NCBI RefSeq assembly: GCF_022478115.1
Contig: NZ_JAKGSC010000001.1
Span: forward strand, 1,116,001-1,180,000
Source of the DNA: Tenacibaculum aquimarinum
Lineage (GTDB): Bacteria; Bacteroidota; Bacteroidia; Flavobacteriales; Flavobacteriaceae
Length of the DNA stretch: 64,000 bases
Direction: 5' to 3'
In this document: one piece after another, positions 1 through 8,835 of the stretch
Numbering within the stretch: position 1 is the first letter of the stretch
How the letters are laid out: each line of letters starts with the position of its first letter
Made by a program: the position numbers and the translations under genes
Notes under the pieces: model-generated
Told to the model about the DNA's origin: nothing
Seen by the model: only the letters and a program-made list of their open reading frames with translations
Databases searched by the model: none

Positions 1-575
1 AACTGGTTGCCTTTGGTAAAAAGCATAACATTTTAATTATAAATGACAATCCATATAGTTTTATTTTAAATGATAAACCTATTAGTATTTTACAAGTTGA
101 AGGCGCAAAAGACATCGCTTTAGAGTTAAATTCATTAAGTAAAACCTTTAATATGGCAGGTTGGCGCGTTGGTATGTTGTTAGGTAATTCAACGTTTATT
201 AATGAAGTTTTAAAGGTAAAATCTAACATGGATTCAGGTATGTTTTACGGAATTCAAAAAGGAGCAATTGAAGCTTTACAACTATCTGACGATTGGTTTT
301 TAAAGCAAAATAAAATTTACGAAGAACGAAGAAATCTAATTTGGCAATTAGCCGATAAATTAGAAGCAACGTATAATAAGAATTCAACAGGATTATTTGT
401 TTGGGCAAAAATTCCTGCAGGAAAAAAATCAGAAGAAGTTACAGATTCGGTATTATATAATAACGATATTTTTATAACACCAGGAACTATTTTTGGTTCA
501 CGAGGAGAAGGATATATTCGTTTTTCTTTATGTGTAACAACAGCTGTAATTAAAGAAGCAATATCAAGATTATAG
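1..575 (+). CDS. PLP-dependent aminotransferase, C-terminal part (5' truncated by window)
   Basis: The reading frame is open from base 3, so this is the C-terminal ~190 residues of a gene starting before the window. The motif SLSKTFNMAGWRVG is the PLP-lysine region of class I/II (fold type I) aminotransferases; the lysine would form the Schiff base. The C-terminal part has the small-domain pattern ending in GYIRFSLCV. The gene ends 2 bp before tyrA and lies in an aromatic amino acid operon. A role in the last step of phenylalanine/tyrosine synthesis (transamination of the keto acid) is therefore likely, but substrate cannot be read from the sequence. The family call is firm. Confidence 0.88.
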   Translation, partial: LVAFGKKHNILIINDNPYSFILNDKPISILQVEGAKDIALELNSLSKTFNMAGWRVGMLLGNSTFINEVLKVKSNMDSGMFYGIQKGAIEALQLSDDWFLKQNKIYEERRNLIWQLADKLEATYNKNSTGLFVWAKIPAGKKSEEVTDSVLYNNDIFITPGTIFGSRGEGYIRFSLCVTTAVIKEAISRL

Positions 576-577
576 GT

Positions 578-1429
578 ATGAAAAACATTTACTTAATTGG
601 TGTTGGTTTAATTGGCGGTAGTTTTGCCATCGATATAAAAAAGAACAATCCAGAAACTGTAATTTACGGAATAGATGCCAGTGAAGATCATTTAGATAAA
701 GCGATAGCATTAGGTGTAATTCAAGAAAAAGCAGTTTTAGATGATATTGAAAAAGCAGACTTGGTAATTGTGTCAATTCCGGTAGATGCAACGGTAAAAT
801 TATTACCAATTATTTTAGATAAAATATCAGATAATGGTTTAGTAGTAGACGCAGGATCCACAAAAGAAGCAATTTGTAAAGCGGTTGAACATCATCCTAG
901 AAGAAGAAATTATTTAGCATGTCATCCAATTGCAGGAACAGAAAATTCTGGACCAACAGCAGCCATTTCTGGCTTATACGTTGGTAAAACGAATATTATT
1001 TGCGAAGTTGAAAAGACAACTTTTAAATTACAAGAGAAAGCTTTAAAGCTTTTTACCGACATTGGAATGCGTATTAGATACATGGATGCAGTTTCGCATG
1101 ATAAACATATTGCCTATGTTTCGCACTTATCTCACATAAGCGCATTTATGTTAGGTAAAACAGTTATAGATAAAGAAAGAAATGAGCGCGATATTTTTGA
1201 TATGGCAGGTTCAGGTTTTGCCTCAACAGTTCGTTTGGCAAAAAGTAGTCCAGCAATGTGGACACCAATTTTTGAGCAGAATAAAGAAAATGTAATAGAA
1301 ACATTAGAAGAATACATCAATAATTTAGAACATTTTAAAAAATTGATGCAACAAGATAATTTCTCCGAAATTTTTAACGAAATGGAGAATACAAATTATA
1401 TAAAACAAATATTAAACGGCATAAATTAA
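578..1429 (+). CDS. tyrA: Prephenate dehydrogenase
   Basis: Oxidative decarboxylation of prephenate to 4-hydroxyphenylpyruvate in tyrosine synthesis. The N-terminus carries a Rossmann dinucleotide-binding motif GVGLIGG (residues 8-14). The family motif CHPIAGTENSGP starts near residue 115 and holds the conserved active-site histidine. The C-terminal half is the helical dimerisation domain. At 283 residues it lacks the extra C-terminal ACT domain of longer Gram-positive enzymes, so feedback control by tyrosine through that domain is not expected. It sits 2 bp after the aminotransferase gene and 20 bp before the DAHP synthase/chorismate mutase gene, consistent with one transcript. Confidence 0.93.
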   Translation: MKNIYLIGVGLIGGSFAIDIKKNNPETVIYGIDASEDHLDKAIALGVIQEKAVLDDIEKADLVIVSIPVDATVKLLPIILDKISDNGLVVDAGSTKEAICKAVEHHPRRRNYLACHPIAGTENSGPTAAISGLYVGKTNIICEVEKTTFKLQEKALKLFTDIGMRIRYMDAVSHDKHIAYVSHLSHISAFMLGKTVIDKERNERDIFDMAGSGFASTVRLAKSSPAMWTPIFEQNKENVIETLEEYINNLEHFKKLMQQDNFSEIFNEMENTNYIKQILNGIN

Positions 1430-1449
1430 AAGCCAAAACAAGTAGAAAG

Positions 1450-2532
1450 ATGAAGAATACAAAAGAATTAAGAACATGGTTGGACGATATGAAATTAGAT
1501 CATCCACTAGTAATAGCAGGGCCTTGTAGTGCAGAAACCGAAGAGCAGGTTTTAAAAATTGCACACGAATTAAAAGATTCTGATGTAAATTATTTCCGTG
1601 CAGGAATTTGGAAACCAAGAACAAGACCAGGAAACTTTGAAGGAGTTGGTGCGTTAGGTTTAAAATGGTTACAAAAAGTAAAAGCAGAAACAGGAATGAA
1701 AACCTGTACAGAAGTTGCAAATACAGCACACGTAAAGTTAGCTTTAGAGCACGATATCGATTTATTGTGGATTGGTGCACGTACAGCAGTTTCTCCTTTT
1801 ATTATGCAAGAATTAGCAGACGCTTTACACGGTACAGACAAAATTGTATTGGTTAAAAACCCAATAAACCCAGATTTAGCTTTATGGTTAGGCGGTATTG
1901 AAAGATTATACACTGCAGATATTAAAAATTTAGGAGCAATTCACAGAGGTTTTTCTACGTATGAAAAAACTAAATATAGAAATACTCCAGAATGGCAAAT
2001 TGCAATTGAATTTCAGAACAGATTTCCAGATTTACCATTAATTAACGATCCATCACACATTACAGGAAATAGAGAAATGATTTTTGATGTTTCTCAAACA
2101 GCTTTAGATTTAAATTTCGATGGTTTAATGATAGAAACTCATTACGATCCAGACAACGCTTGGTCAGATGCTGCACAGCAAGTAACACCAACAAAGTTGA
2201 AGCAAATAATGGAAGACCTAAAAATTAGAAAAGAGACAGATACAGAAGCAGAATACCAAACCTCGTTAGATAATTTAAGAGCTCAAATTAACGTTGCAGA
2301 CGATCAATTAATTGAGTTGTTAGGTAAAAGAATGAAAGTTTCTGACCAAATAGGTGCTTTAAAGAAAGACAAAAACGTTGCGGTTTTGCAATCTAAACGT
2401 TGGAACGAAATTCTTGGAAACATGATTTTAGAAGGTGAGAGTAAAGGTTTAAGTGAAGAATTTGTTTTAAAAATGTTTAAAGCAATTCACCAAGAATCAA
2501 TCAATCATCAAGAAAAAATTATAAAAGGATAA
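1450..2532 (+). CDS. Bifunctional DAHP synthase (type I beta) / chorismate mutase (AroQ class)
   Basis: Two enzymes of aromatic amino acid synthesis in one chain of 360 residues. Residues ~1-262 form a DAHP synthase that condenses phosphoenolpyruvate and erythrose 4-phosphate. GPCSAE (24-29) and KPRTRP (55-60) are its substrate-binding motifs. Residues ~268-355 form a helical AroQ chorismate mutase domain (LDNLRAQINVADDQLIELLGKRM...). Fusions in this order are known in Bacteroidota; the mutase domain often doubles as an allosteric site for the synthase, which is family knowledge and not visible here. It is the last gene of the aromatic operon in this window and is followed by a strong hairpin terminator. 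Confidence 0.94.
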   Translation: MKNTKELRTWLDDMKLDHPLVIAGPCSAETEEQVLKIAHELKDSDVNYFRAGIWKPRTRPGNFEGVGALGLKWLQKVKAETGMKTCTEVANTAHVKLALEHDIDLLWIGARTAVSPFIMQELADALHGTDKIVLVKNPINPDLALWLGGIERLYTADIKNLGAIHRGFSTYEKTKYRNTPEWQIAIEFQNRFPDLPLINDPSHITGNREMIFDVSQTALDLNFDGLMIETHYDPDNAWSDAAQQVTPTKLKQIMEDLKIRKETDTEAEYQTSLDNLRAQINVADDQLIELLGKRMKVSDQIGALKKDKNVAVLQSKRWNEILGNMILEGESKGLSEEFVLKMFKAIHQESINHQEKIIKG

Positions 2533-2581
2533 TAATTTCATAAAATTATTATGCTGAACTTGTTTCAGTATCTAAAATAGA

Positions 2582-2617
2582 AACCTTCAAAATTTAATAT
2601 TTTGGAGGTTTTTTTGG
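2582..2617 (+). terminator. Intrinsic terminator after the aromatic operon
   Basis: A 12-bp stem AACCTTCAAAAT / ATTTTGGAGGTT (one G-U pair) with a 5-nt loop is followed by a run of seven T. It lies 50 bp after the stop codon of the DAHP synthase/chorismate mutase gene. Confidence 0.85.
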
Positions 2618-2700
2618 GCGTTACCTTTCAGGTCGGGCTTTTCGCTATATCTTTTTTCTGAAAAAGAAAAAAGGATGTCGCTTCAATCCTTAACGCAGGC
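2616..2700 (+). repeat. Intergenic repeat element, copy 1 (forward orientation)
   Basis: Starts with GGGCGTTAC and ends with CTTCAATCCTTAACGC. Between them is a T-rich/A-rich inverted repeat (CTTTTTTC ... GAAAAAAGG). The same conserved ends occur at 4981-5111 and 39724-39830, both in the opposite orientation, with a different core in each. It starts inside the T tract of the preceding terminator. No coding potential is seen. I recall similar sequences between genes in other Flavobacteriaceae, but have not searched for them. Confidence 0.7.
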
Positions 2701-3028
2701 TTATTTATAAACTAATTATTTTTTAATAAACAAAGAGTAATTTATAAACAATGTAATCAATGCGTAATTGAAACTACGACATCTTGAAGGTTTGTCGTAG
2801 AATTTGCAATGAAGTTGTCGTAAAATTTTAAGCTGTTTGAGCGTAGCGAGTTCTTAAAATTTAGACAACGAATAATAAATTCAGATAAATATTCAGTAGT
2901 CTAGATTTTTTTGTTTCTTTTTTCATCAATGGAAAAAAGATAGAAGAAGAAAACCTTTTTTCTCTTAAAATAAAAAATCACTGGAAACCACACCAAAGTT
3001 TTAGTTAAAATTCAGCATCTTTGTAGTA
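2701..3028 (+). other. Intergenic stretch with three hairpins upstream of rsgA
   Basis: No gene is seen. It holds a perfect 8-bp hairpin CTACGACA/TGTCGTAG (2774-2800). A longer palindrome (2814-2869) has arms GTTGTC..AAAATTTTAAG and CTTAAAATTT.GACAAC around a loop containing GAGCGTAGCGAG. A third hairpin is T-rich/A-rich (about 2918-2941). A weak -7-like box CATCTTTG ends 4 bp before the rsgA start codon, so the rsgA transcript may have almost no leader. Confidence 0.6.
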
Positions 3029-3973
3029 ATGACAGGAATCGTATACAAATCTACAGGAAGTTGGTATCAAGTAAAAGCCGATAACGGAGCGTTTTATAAC
3101 TGCCGTATGAAAGGGAAATTCCGATTAAAAGGAATTAAAAGCACAAATCCAATTGCGGTTGGAGATGTTGTAGACTTTGAACTAGAAACCAAAAACGATG
3201 AAGAAACAGGTGTAATTAATAACATCCATAAGCGTAAAAACTGTATTGAACGAAAATCTGTAAACTTATCTAAGCAAACCCACGTAATTGCGTCTAATAT
3301 AGATCAAGTTTTTTTGTTGATTACCATTAACAATCCACCAACATTTACCACATTTATAGATCGTTTTTTAGTCTCAACAAGAGCCTATAGAATAGATACC
3401 ATTTTAGTTTTTAATAAAATTGATAGCTACCAAATAGAGGAACGTGCAGAAATTCTATATTTAAAAGATGTATATGAAGCTATTGGTTATAGATGTGTAG
3501 AGGTTTCTGCCACACAAAATAAAAATGTAGACACTATAAAAGAAATGATGACTGGTAAAACATCTATGTTTGTTGGTCATTCTGGTGTTGGTAAAACTAC
3601 TTTGGTAAATGCAATTGAACCAAGTTTAGATTTAAAAACCAAAGCAATTTCTGAACAACACAAACAAGGGCAACATACAACAACCTTTGCCGAGCTTTTT
3701 GAATTAAGTTTCGATGCTAAAATTATTGATACACCAGGAATTAAAGGTTTTGGAGTTGTAGATATAGACAAAGAAGAACTAGGAGATTATTTTCCTGAGT
3801 TTTTTGCCTTAAAAGAACATTGTAAGTTTAATAACTGTATACATGTAAAAGAACCTAATTGCGCCGTAAAAGACGCATTAGAAGAAGAAACAATTTCTTG
3901 GTCTCGTTATAAAAGTTACCTGCAAATTTTAGAAGGCGAAGAAGAACATTACAGAACCGATATTTGGGAATAA
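3029..3973 (+). CDS. rsgA: Ribosome small subunit-dependent GTPase RsgA
   Basis: A circularly permuted GTPase that acts late in 30S subunit maturation. The motif order shows the permutation: NKID (G4, ~129-132) comes before GHSGVGKTT (G1, ~183-191) and DTPGI (G3, ~234). An N-terminal OB-fold precedes the GTPase. A C-terminal zinc-binding segment has the family pattern of Cys and His (EHCKFNNCIHVKEPNCAV, ~275-290). The length of 314 residues is usual. It follows the aromatic operon but is separated by a terminator and ~500 bp, so it is probably transcribed on its own. It converges on accD across a shared terminator. Confidence 0.95.
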   Translation: MTGIVYKSTGSWYQVKADNGAFYNCRMKGKFRLKGIKSTNPIAVGDVVDFELETKNDEETGVINNIHKRKNCIERKSVNLSKQTHVIASNIDQVFLLITINNPPTFTTFIDRFLVSTRAYRIDTILVFNKIDSYQIEERAEILYLKDVYEAIGYRCVEVSATQNKNVDTIKEMMTGKTSMFVGHSGVGKTTLVNAIEPSLDLKTKAISEQHKQGQHTTTFAELFELSFDAKIIDTPGIKGFGVVDIDKEELGDYFPEFFALKEHCKFNNCIHVKEPNCAVKDALEEETISWSRYKSYLQILEGEEEHYRTDIWE

Positions 3974-4008
3974 AAAAAACCGAAGCAATTTTGCTTCGGT
4001 TTTTTTTG
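3973..4008 (+). terminator. Bidirectional terminator between rsgA and accD
   Basis: The stem AACCGAAGCA / TGCTTCGGTT is flanked by a run of A on the left and T on the right, so it can work in both directions. It fills the gap between the rsgA stop codon and the accD stop codon on the other strand. Confidence 0.88.
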
Positions 4009-4009
4009 T

Positions 4010-4867
4010 TTATGCTCTAACAGGTTGGTTTTGTATTAAATCTATATACAAATTAACTTGTTTTTTTAATTCTTTACGTTCGTAAATGGCATCTAAGAAA
4101 CCATGTTCTAAAACAAACTCAGAACGTTGGAAACCTTCTGGTAATTCTTTACCCGTTGTATCTTTTACAACACGTGGTCCAGCAAATGCAACTAAAGCAT
4201 TTGGTTCTGCAATATTAATATCTCCTAACATTGCAAAAGATGCAGTTGTACCTCCGGTTGTTGGATCTGTACATAAAGAGATATATGGTAATTGAGCTTC
4301 TGCTAATTGTGCTAATTTTGCAGAGGTTTTTACCAATTGCATTAATGAAAGTGAAGCTTCCATCATACGTGCACCACCAGACTTTGATACCATTAAAAAT
4401 GGTAATTTATTTTTTATTGCGTAATCTATAGCTCTTGCTATTTTTTCTCCAACTACAGATCCCATAGAACCACCAATAAAAGCAAAATCCATAGAGGCAA
4501 TAACTAAATCTTTTCCGTTAGATTTACCTACAGCAGTTCTAACAGCATCTTTTAATCCTGTTTTTTTCTGTGCAGCTTTTACTCTTTCTGGATATTTTTT
4601 TGTGTCTTCAAACTTTAAAGGGTCTTTAGATGTTAAGTTTTCATCTAATTCGGTAAACTTATTATCGTCGAAAAATAATTCGAAATATTGTTTACTTCCA
4701 ATTCTTACATGGTAACCGTCTTCTGGACTTACATATAAGTTTTCTTTAAGTTCTTCGGTGTCTATTACTTTTCCACTTGGGGTTTTATACCACAAGCCTT
4801 TTGGAGTATCTTTTTTATGTTCTGTAGGAGTTTGAATCCCTTTATCTGTACGTTTAAACCAAGCCAT
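4010..4867 (-). CDS. accD: Acetyl-CoA carboxylase carboxyltransferase subunit beta
   Basis: Beta subunit of the carboxyltransferase that makes malonyl-CoA for fatty acid synthesis, expected to pair with AccA encoded elsewhere. The crotonase-like core is clear ([49 protein letters not shown]). At 285 residues it has the usual length. The N-terminal zinc ribbon is present only as a remnant. Positions that hold the four Cys in E. coli AccD align with T29, G32, S47 and D50, so no zinc site can form. I recall the same loss in other flavobacterial AccD proteins. A single gene, ending at a terminator shared with rsgA. Confidence 0.95.
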   Translation of the reverse strand: MAWFKRTDKGIQTPTEHKKDTPKGLWYKTPSGKVIDTEELKENLYVSPEDGYHVRIGSKQYFELFFDDNKFTELDENLTSKDPLKFEDTKKYPERVKAAQKKTGLKDAVRTAVGKSNGKDLVIASMDFAFIGGSMGSVVGEKIARAIDYAIKNKLPFLMVSKSGGARMMEASLSLMQLVKTSAKLAQLAEAQLPYISLCTDPTTGGTTASFAMLGDINIAEPNALVAFAGPRVVKDTTGKELPEGFQRSEFVLEHGFLDAIYERKELKKQVNLYIDLIQNQPVRA

Positions 4868-4980
4868 AGTTAGTTTGTATTTGTTCTTATTTATTAAATA
4901 TACCTTTTAATTTTATAAAAAGTGCCGACTACAAATGTAAAAGTTTTTTATGAACTACAATTCTTTCTTTACTATTATCT

Positions 4981-5111
4981 CTGCGTTAAGGATAGAAGCT
5001 TTGTCTGAACTCATAAAAAAAGCATTTTGATGTTTTTCAAAATGCTTTTTTTATAGTGAGTGCGGATAGCCTGACTTTAATACTGAATGCTTTCAGGATA
5101 AAGTAACGCCC
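4981..5111 (-). repeat. Intergenic repeat element, copy 2 (reverse orientation)
   Basis: Read on the minus strand it begins GGGCGTTAC (5111-5103) and ends ATCCTTAACGCAG near 4981, the same ends as copy 1 at 2616-2700. The core here carries a strong terminator hairpin in place of the T/A-rich hairpin of copy 1. It fills most of the gap between fbaA and accD. Confidence 0.65.
5012..5052 (-). terminator. Terminator downstream of fbaA, inside the repeat element
   Basis: The stem AGCATTTTGA / TCAAAATGCT has A and T runs on both sides. It lies ~65 bp after the fbaA stop codon and upstream of accD, so it should separate the two transcripts. Confidence 0.85.
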
Positions 5112-5116
5112 AAATA

Positions 5117-6175
5117 TTACAGTGTATTTACATTGTTTAAGTCTGAAAATGCTTGTTTTAAACGTGTTTTAAATGTTTCTTCGCCTAAACGTAACCATTT
5201 TCTTGGGTCGTAATATTTTTTATTTGGTTTGTCTGCTCCGTCTGGATTCCCAATTTGAGATGAAATATAAGCTGTCTTATCTTGCATATAATCTCTAATT
5301 CCTTCAGTAAATGCATATTGTAAATCAGTATCAATATTCATTTTTATAACTCCGTAACCAATTGCTTCTCTAATTTCTTCTAGGGTTGAACCTGAACCTC
5401 CGTGAAAAACAAAATCGATATGATTTTCTTCAACACCATATTTTTTTGTGATAAATTCTTGAGAGTTCTTTAAGATTTTTGGTGTTAATTTTACATTACC
5501 AGGCTTGTAAACTCCGTGTACGTTACCAAATGCTGCTGCAATGGTAAATTGTGGAGAAACTTTCATTAATTCTTCATAAGCATAAGCAACTTCTTCTGGT
5601 TGCGTATATAGTTTAGAGACATCTACGTCAGAATTATCTACGCCGTCTTCTTCACCACCTGTAATACCTAACTCTATTTCTAAAGTCATGCCCATTTTAC
5701 TCATACGAGCTAAGTATTTTTTGCAAATTTCTATGTTTTCTTCAAGTGGTTCTTCACTTAAATCAATCATATGTGAGCTATATAAAGGTTTTCCTGTTTC
5801 TTTAAAGTGTTGTTCTGAAGCATTTAATAAACCATCGATCCAAGGTAATAATTTTTTTGCTGCATGGTCTGTATGTAAAATTACAGGAACTCCATAAGCT
5901 ACAGATAATTCATGTATGTGTTTTGCTCCAGCAACTGCTCCTGCAATTGCTGCTTTTTGATCTTCGTTAGCTAAACCTTTACCTGCATTAAATTGTGCTC
6001 CACCGTTAGAAAATTGAATAATTACTGGGGCATTTAGTTCTTTTGCAGTTTCTAAAACTCCATTAATTGTGCTAGAACCTACAACATTAACTGCTGGTAA
6101 AGCAAATCCTTTTTCTTTGGCAAGGTTAAAAATTTCTTGAACTTCTGTACCTGTGGCAACTCCTGGTTTAATCAT
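5117..6175 (-). CDS. fbaA: Class II fructose-bisphosphate aldolase
   Basis: Zinc-dependent cleavage of fructose 1,6-bisphosphate in glycolysis and the reverse reaction in gluconeogenesis. HTDHAAKK (101-108) holds the catalytic Asp103 and a zinc His104. Further zinc ligands are expected in EIELGITGGEEDG, GNVHGVY and FVFHGGSGS. At 352 residues and with these motifs it is the E. coli FbaA-like class IIA type. The gene stands alone: its own terminator follows, and the upstream neighbour on the same strand is 114 bp away. Confidence 0.96.
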   Translation of the reverse strand: MIKPGVATGTEVQEIFNLAKEKGFALPAVNVVGSSTINGVLETAKELNAPVIIQFSNGGAQFNAGKGLANEDQKAAIAGAVAGAKHIHELSVAYGVPVILHTDHAAKKLLPWIDGLLNASEQHFKETGKPLYSSHMIDLSEEPLEENIEICKKYLARMSKMGMTLEIELGITGGEEDGVDNSDVDVSKLYTQPEEVAYAYEELMKVSPQFTIAAAFGNVHGVYKPGNVKLTPKILKNSQEFITKKYGVEENHIDFVFHGGSGSTLEEIREAIGYGVIKMNIDTDLQYAFTEGIRDYMQDKTAYISSQIGNPDGADKPNKKYYDPRKWLRLGEETFKTRLKQAFSDLNNVNTL

Positions 6176-6289
6176 TGGTTTAAAGATTTAGTTATTTAAA
6201 TAATGTAATAGAGCAAAATTACATTTTTTTTGTGCAAAATGGAAAGAATTAGACCTCTTTAAACTATTACGTTTTCGAGTATTTGAATT

Positions 6290-8764
6290 TTAAAATGGAT
6301 AGTTAATACCAATATTGTAAACTGTATTGCCAAAATTAAAGTTTCTAAACCATCTGTTTCCGCTTAAATAAGGTTCATGTGCTTTAAAGCCTAGATCTAA
6401 ACGTGCTACTAAGAATTTAAAATCATATCTAAGCCCAAAACCAGCTCCTACAGCTAGGTCTTTAATTGAAGAAAATCCATTAAATTTAGATTCATCGTCT
6501 GCAAAATCTTGGCCTGTAATATCCCAAATGTTACCAGCGTCTATAAAAATGGCGCTTTTTAGGCTTCCAACTAAATCGAAACGATATTCTAGAGATGATA
6601 AAAATTTAAAACTTCCAATATTATATTCTAAACCTTGCGGTCTTGTTCCTGGACCTAAATCATAAGTTTTCCAGGCTCTAATATCATTAGAACCACCTGC
6701 AAAATAACTTTTAGAAAAAGGAATGTCAGAATCTCCATAAGGCATAATAACACCAGTAAAAGCTCTAAAACCTAATACAGAATTTTCTCCTAATTGCCAG
6801 AATTTCTTGTATTCAATATCTGTTTTAAAATATTGCGCAACCGGAATTTTTAATACTGTTTTTTGATTTCTAGAGTTTATTTGATTAGAAAGTAAGCCCA
6901 TTACATTTCCAGAATTTGCGATTCTAATTTTAAAGTATGAAAAGTCTTGGTCTTCATAGCTACTTTGGTTGTTGTAGGTAAAATTATATGCTATAACTGG
7001 TATTAAGAAATCTGAAGAAATAATATTATATCGATTTAAGATATTTAAATTGCTTTGAGATTCTGTAGGATTATTGGCAGCAAATGAAGTGTCTGATGCT
7101 ACCATACTCATAAAACTTAATACTTCGTTTGGTACGCTTAATTGATATATTGGATCATTATAGAATGTTTGTGCAACGGTATTTAATTTACTGTATTCAG
7201 ATGCGTATACATTAAAGTAATTATCTACATTTAGGTTTCTAATGTATTGTGCGTTTAATACTTCTAATTGTAGTGTTTTTTTACTATTGTAGTTCCATTT
7301 GTAATTTACACCAACATTAATATTTTGTTTATCAAGACCTATATTACGTTGTACAGCAACACCTGCATAGAAACTTGTTTTAGGAGACATTCTTTTACGA
7401 ACTAACTTGTTTAAGCCAAAAGGAGCCATAAAACGAGGTACTTCTAATGATAAATCTGTTCCAAGTTCCCAACCAGGACCATTATTAGAATTAAAATAAG
7501 AACCAGAAACAGATAATTTAAAGATTTCTGCACCTCTAAATGTGTTTCTATTTAATATTGAAAACTTACCAGAAACATCAAAGTTTCTAATGTTAGATCT
7601 AGAAAGTTCTGTTTCAAAACCTAACGTATATTTTTCAATTGGAGTTAAATAAATATTGGCTTCAAGTTCATCATCATTTAACTCGCGATATTTAATAGTA
7701 TTAGTTTTAAAATTTTTTAAACCACGCAAATGGCTTCTAGTTAAATTTCTTAAAGAATCGGAATAAATTTCATTTGGGTGAATGAATAATGATTGGGATA
7801 AATATTTAGGATTGTATTTTAATTTATCATGCGCAAAATAAGATATGCCTCTGTAAGATAAAGAATCTTTAATGCTTTCATCTTTATCAGAATACGTGTA
7901 ATCTGTATAAACATTAATCTTTTTTATTTTTTGAACTTTATAAGGCTTGTAAGAATAGGTTCCATCTTCTTCTATAATTCTATCAGAAATTTTTAAATCT
8001 ACATTTGTTTTATAATTTACACTTGCTGTATCAATTTGATGAAACCCAATTGAGTTAAGGTTAAAATGATAAACACCATTATTTCTATAAAGCTTTGTAA
8101 TACGTTTTGCCTCGTTTTCAAAATTACTGTTATTGTATTGGTCTCCAGATTTTAAAAAAGTGTATTTTTTGTTTTCTTCATAAATAGAATCTAAAACGGG
8201 AGACATTATTTTTTTAGTAATACTATCTAAAAAGGTAGCTTTTCCTTTTGTTATATAGTAATTTACAGCTCCTTTTTTTGTGCCAACTGTATCTCTTTTT
8301 GATGTTACTTCTGCTTGAAAATAACCTTCTGTAAAATAATATGATTTTAATTCATTTACAGTTCTATTAATTTTAAGATCATCAATAATAACAGGAGCTT
8401 GTCCGCTAGTTAAAAACCAATTATTTATACCAATAAAAGAATTTGCAACACCAATACTTTGTTTTTCTGAAAATACATTTTTAAAAAACTTGTATGTTTT
8501 TGGATGTCTTTCTTCCCATTCTTTTGAGTTTTTGGAGCCATTAGGATTACCTAAGTTATAGAAATAGAGAGATAAAGGTATTCCAAGTGCTTTAGCGTTA
8601 GGGCGTTGAATTACATAATTGTAGTCTTCTGTACCCGATGTTTTTTTATCATCAACAAAAATTGTGTTTTTTGTAAGTAGCTGTTCTCCTTCAGCAACTC
8701 GTTTTATAGAATTACACGAGGTTACTAAAAGTATAAGAAGTATGTAAAAAGAAAGTTTTTTCAT
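6290..8764 (-). CDS. BamA/TamA-family outer membrane protein with lipoprotein signal
   Basis: The preferred start at 8764 gives MKKLSFYILLILLVTSCNSIKRV, a lipoprotein signal with lipobox LVTSC; an upstream Met at 8782 would add six residues and spoil the signal. The ~400 N-terminal residues resemble POTRA-type periplasmic repeats (for example a KGKATFLDSI segment). The C-terminal half is the D15/Omp85 barrel, with FAGGSNDIRAW as the conserved segment near its end and a terminal beta strand ending in Phe. It is likely a TamA-like translocation or assembly protein of the outer membrane. The lipid anchor is unlike proteobacterial TamA. No partner gene lies beside it. Confidence 0.82.
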   Translation of the reverse strand: MKKLSFYILLILLVTSCNSIKRVAEGEQLLTKNTIFVDDKKTSGTEDYNYVIQRPNAKALGIPLSLYFYNLGNPNGSKNSKEWEERHPKTYKFFKNVFSEKQSIGVANSFIGINNWFLTSGQAPVIIDDLKINRTVNELKSYYFTEGYFQAEVTSKRDTVGTKKGAVNYYITKGKATFLDSITKKIMSPVLDSIYEENKKYTFLKSGDQYNNSNFENEAKRITKLYRNNGVYHFNLNSIGFHQIDTASVNYKTNVDLKISDRIIEEDGTYSYKPYKVQKIKKINVYTDYTYSDKDESIKDSLSYRGISYFAHDKLKYNPKYLSQSLFIHPNEIYSDSLRNLTRSHLRGLKNFKTNTIKYRELNDDELEANIYLTPIEKYTLGFETELSRSNIRNFDVSGKFSILNRNTFRGAEIFKLSVSGSYFNSNNGPGWELGTDLSLEVPRFMAPFGLNKLVRKRMSPKTSFYAGVAVQRNIGLDKQNINVGVNYKWNYNSKKTLQLEVLNAQYIRNLNVDNYFNVYASEYSKLNTVAQTFYNDPIYQLSVPNEVLSFMSMVASDTSFAANNPTESQSNLNILNRYNIISSDFLIPVIAYNFTYNNQSSYEDQDFSYFKIRIANSGNVMGLLSNQINSRNQKTVLKIPVAQYFKTDIEYKKFWQLGENSVLGFRAFTGVIMPYGDSDIPFSKSYFAGGSNDIRAWKTYDLGPGTRPQGLEYNIGSFKFLSSLEYRFDLVGSLKSAIFIDAGNIWDITGQDFADDESKFNGFSSIKDLAVGAGFGLRYDFKFLVARLDLGFKAHEPYLSGNRWFRNFNFGNTVYNIGINYPF

Positions 8765-8835
8765 TAACTTTACGCATCGCAATAAGAACCAAAAATACTA
8801 TTTTTAAACGGTTTTAAGTTGTTAAAAATTATTTA

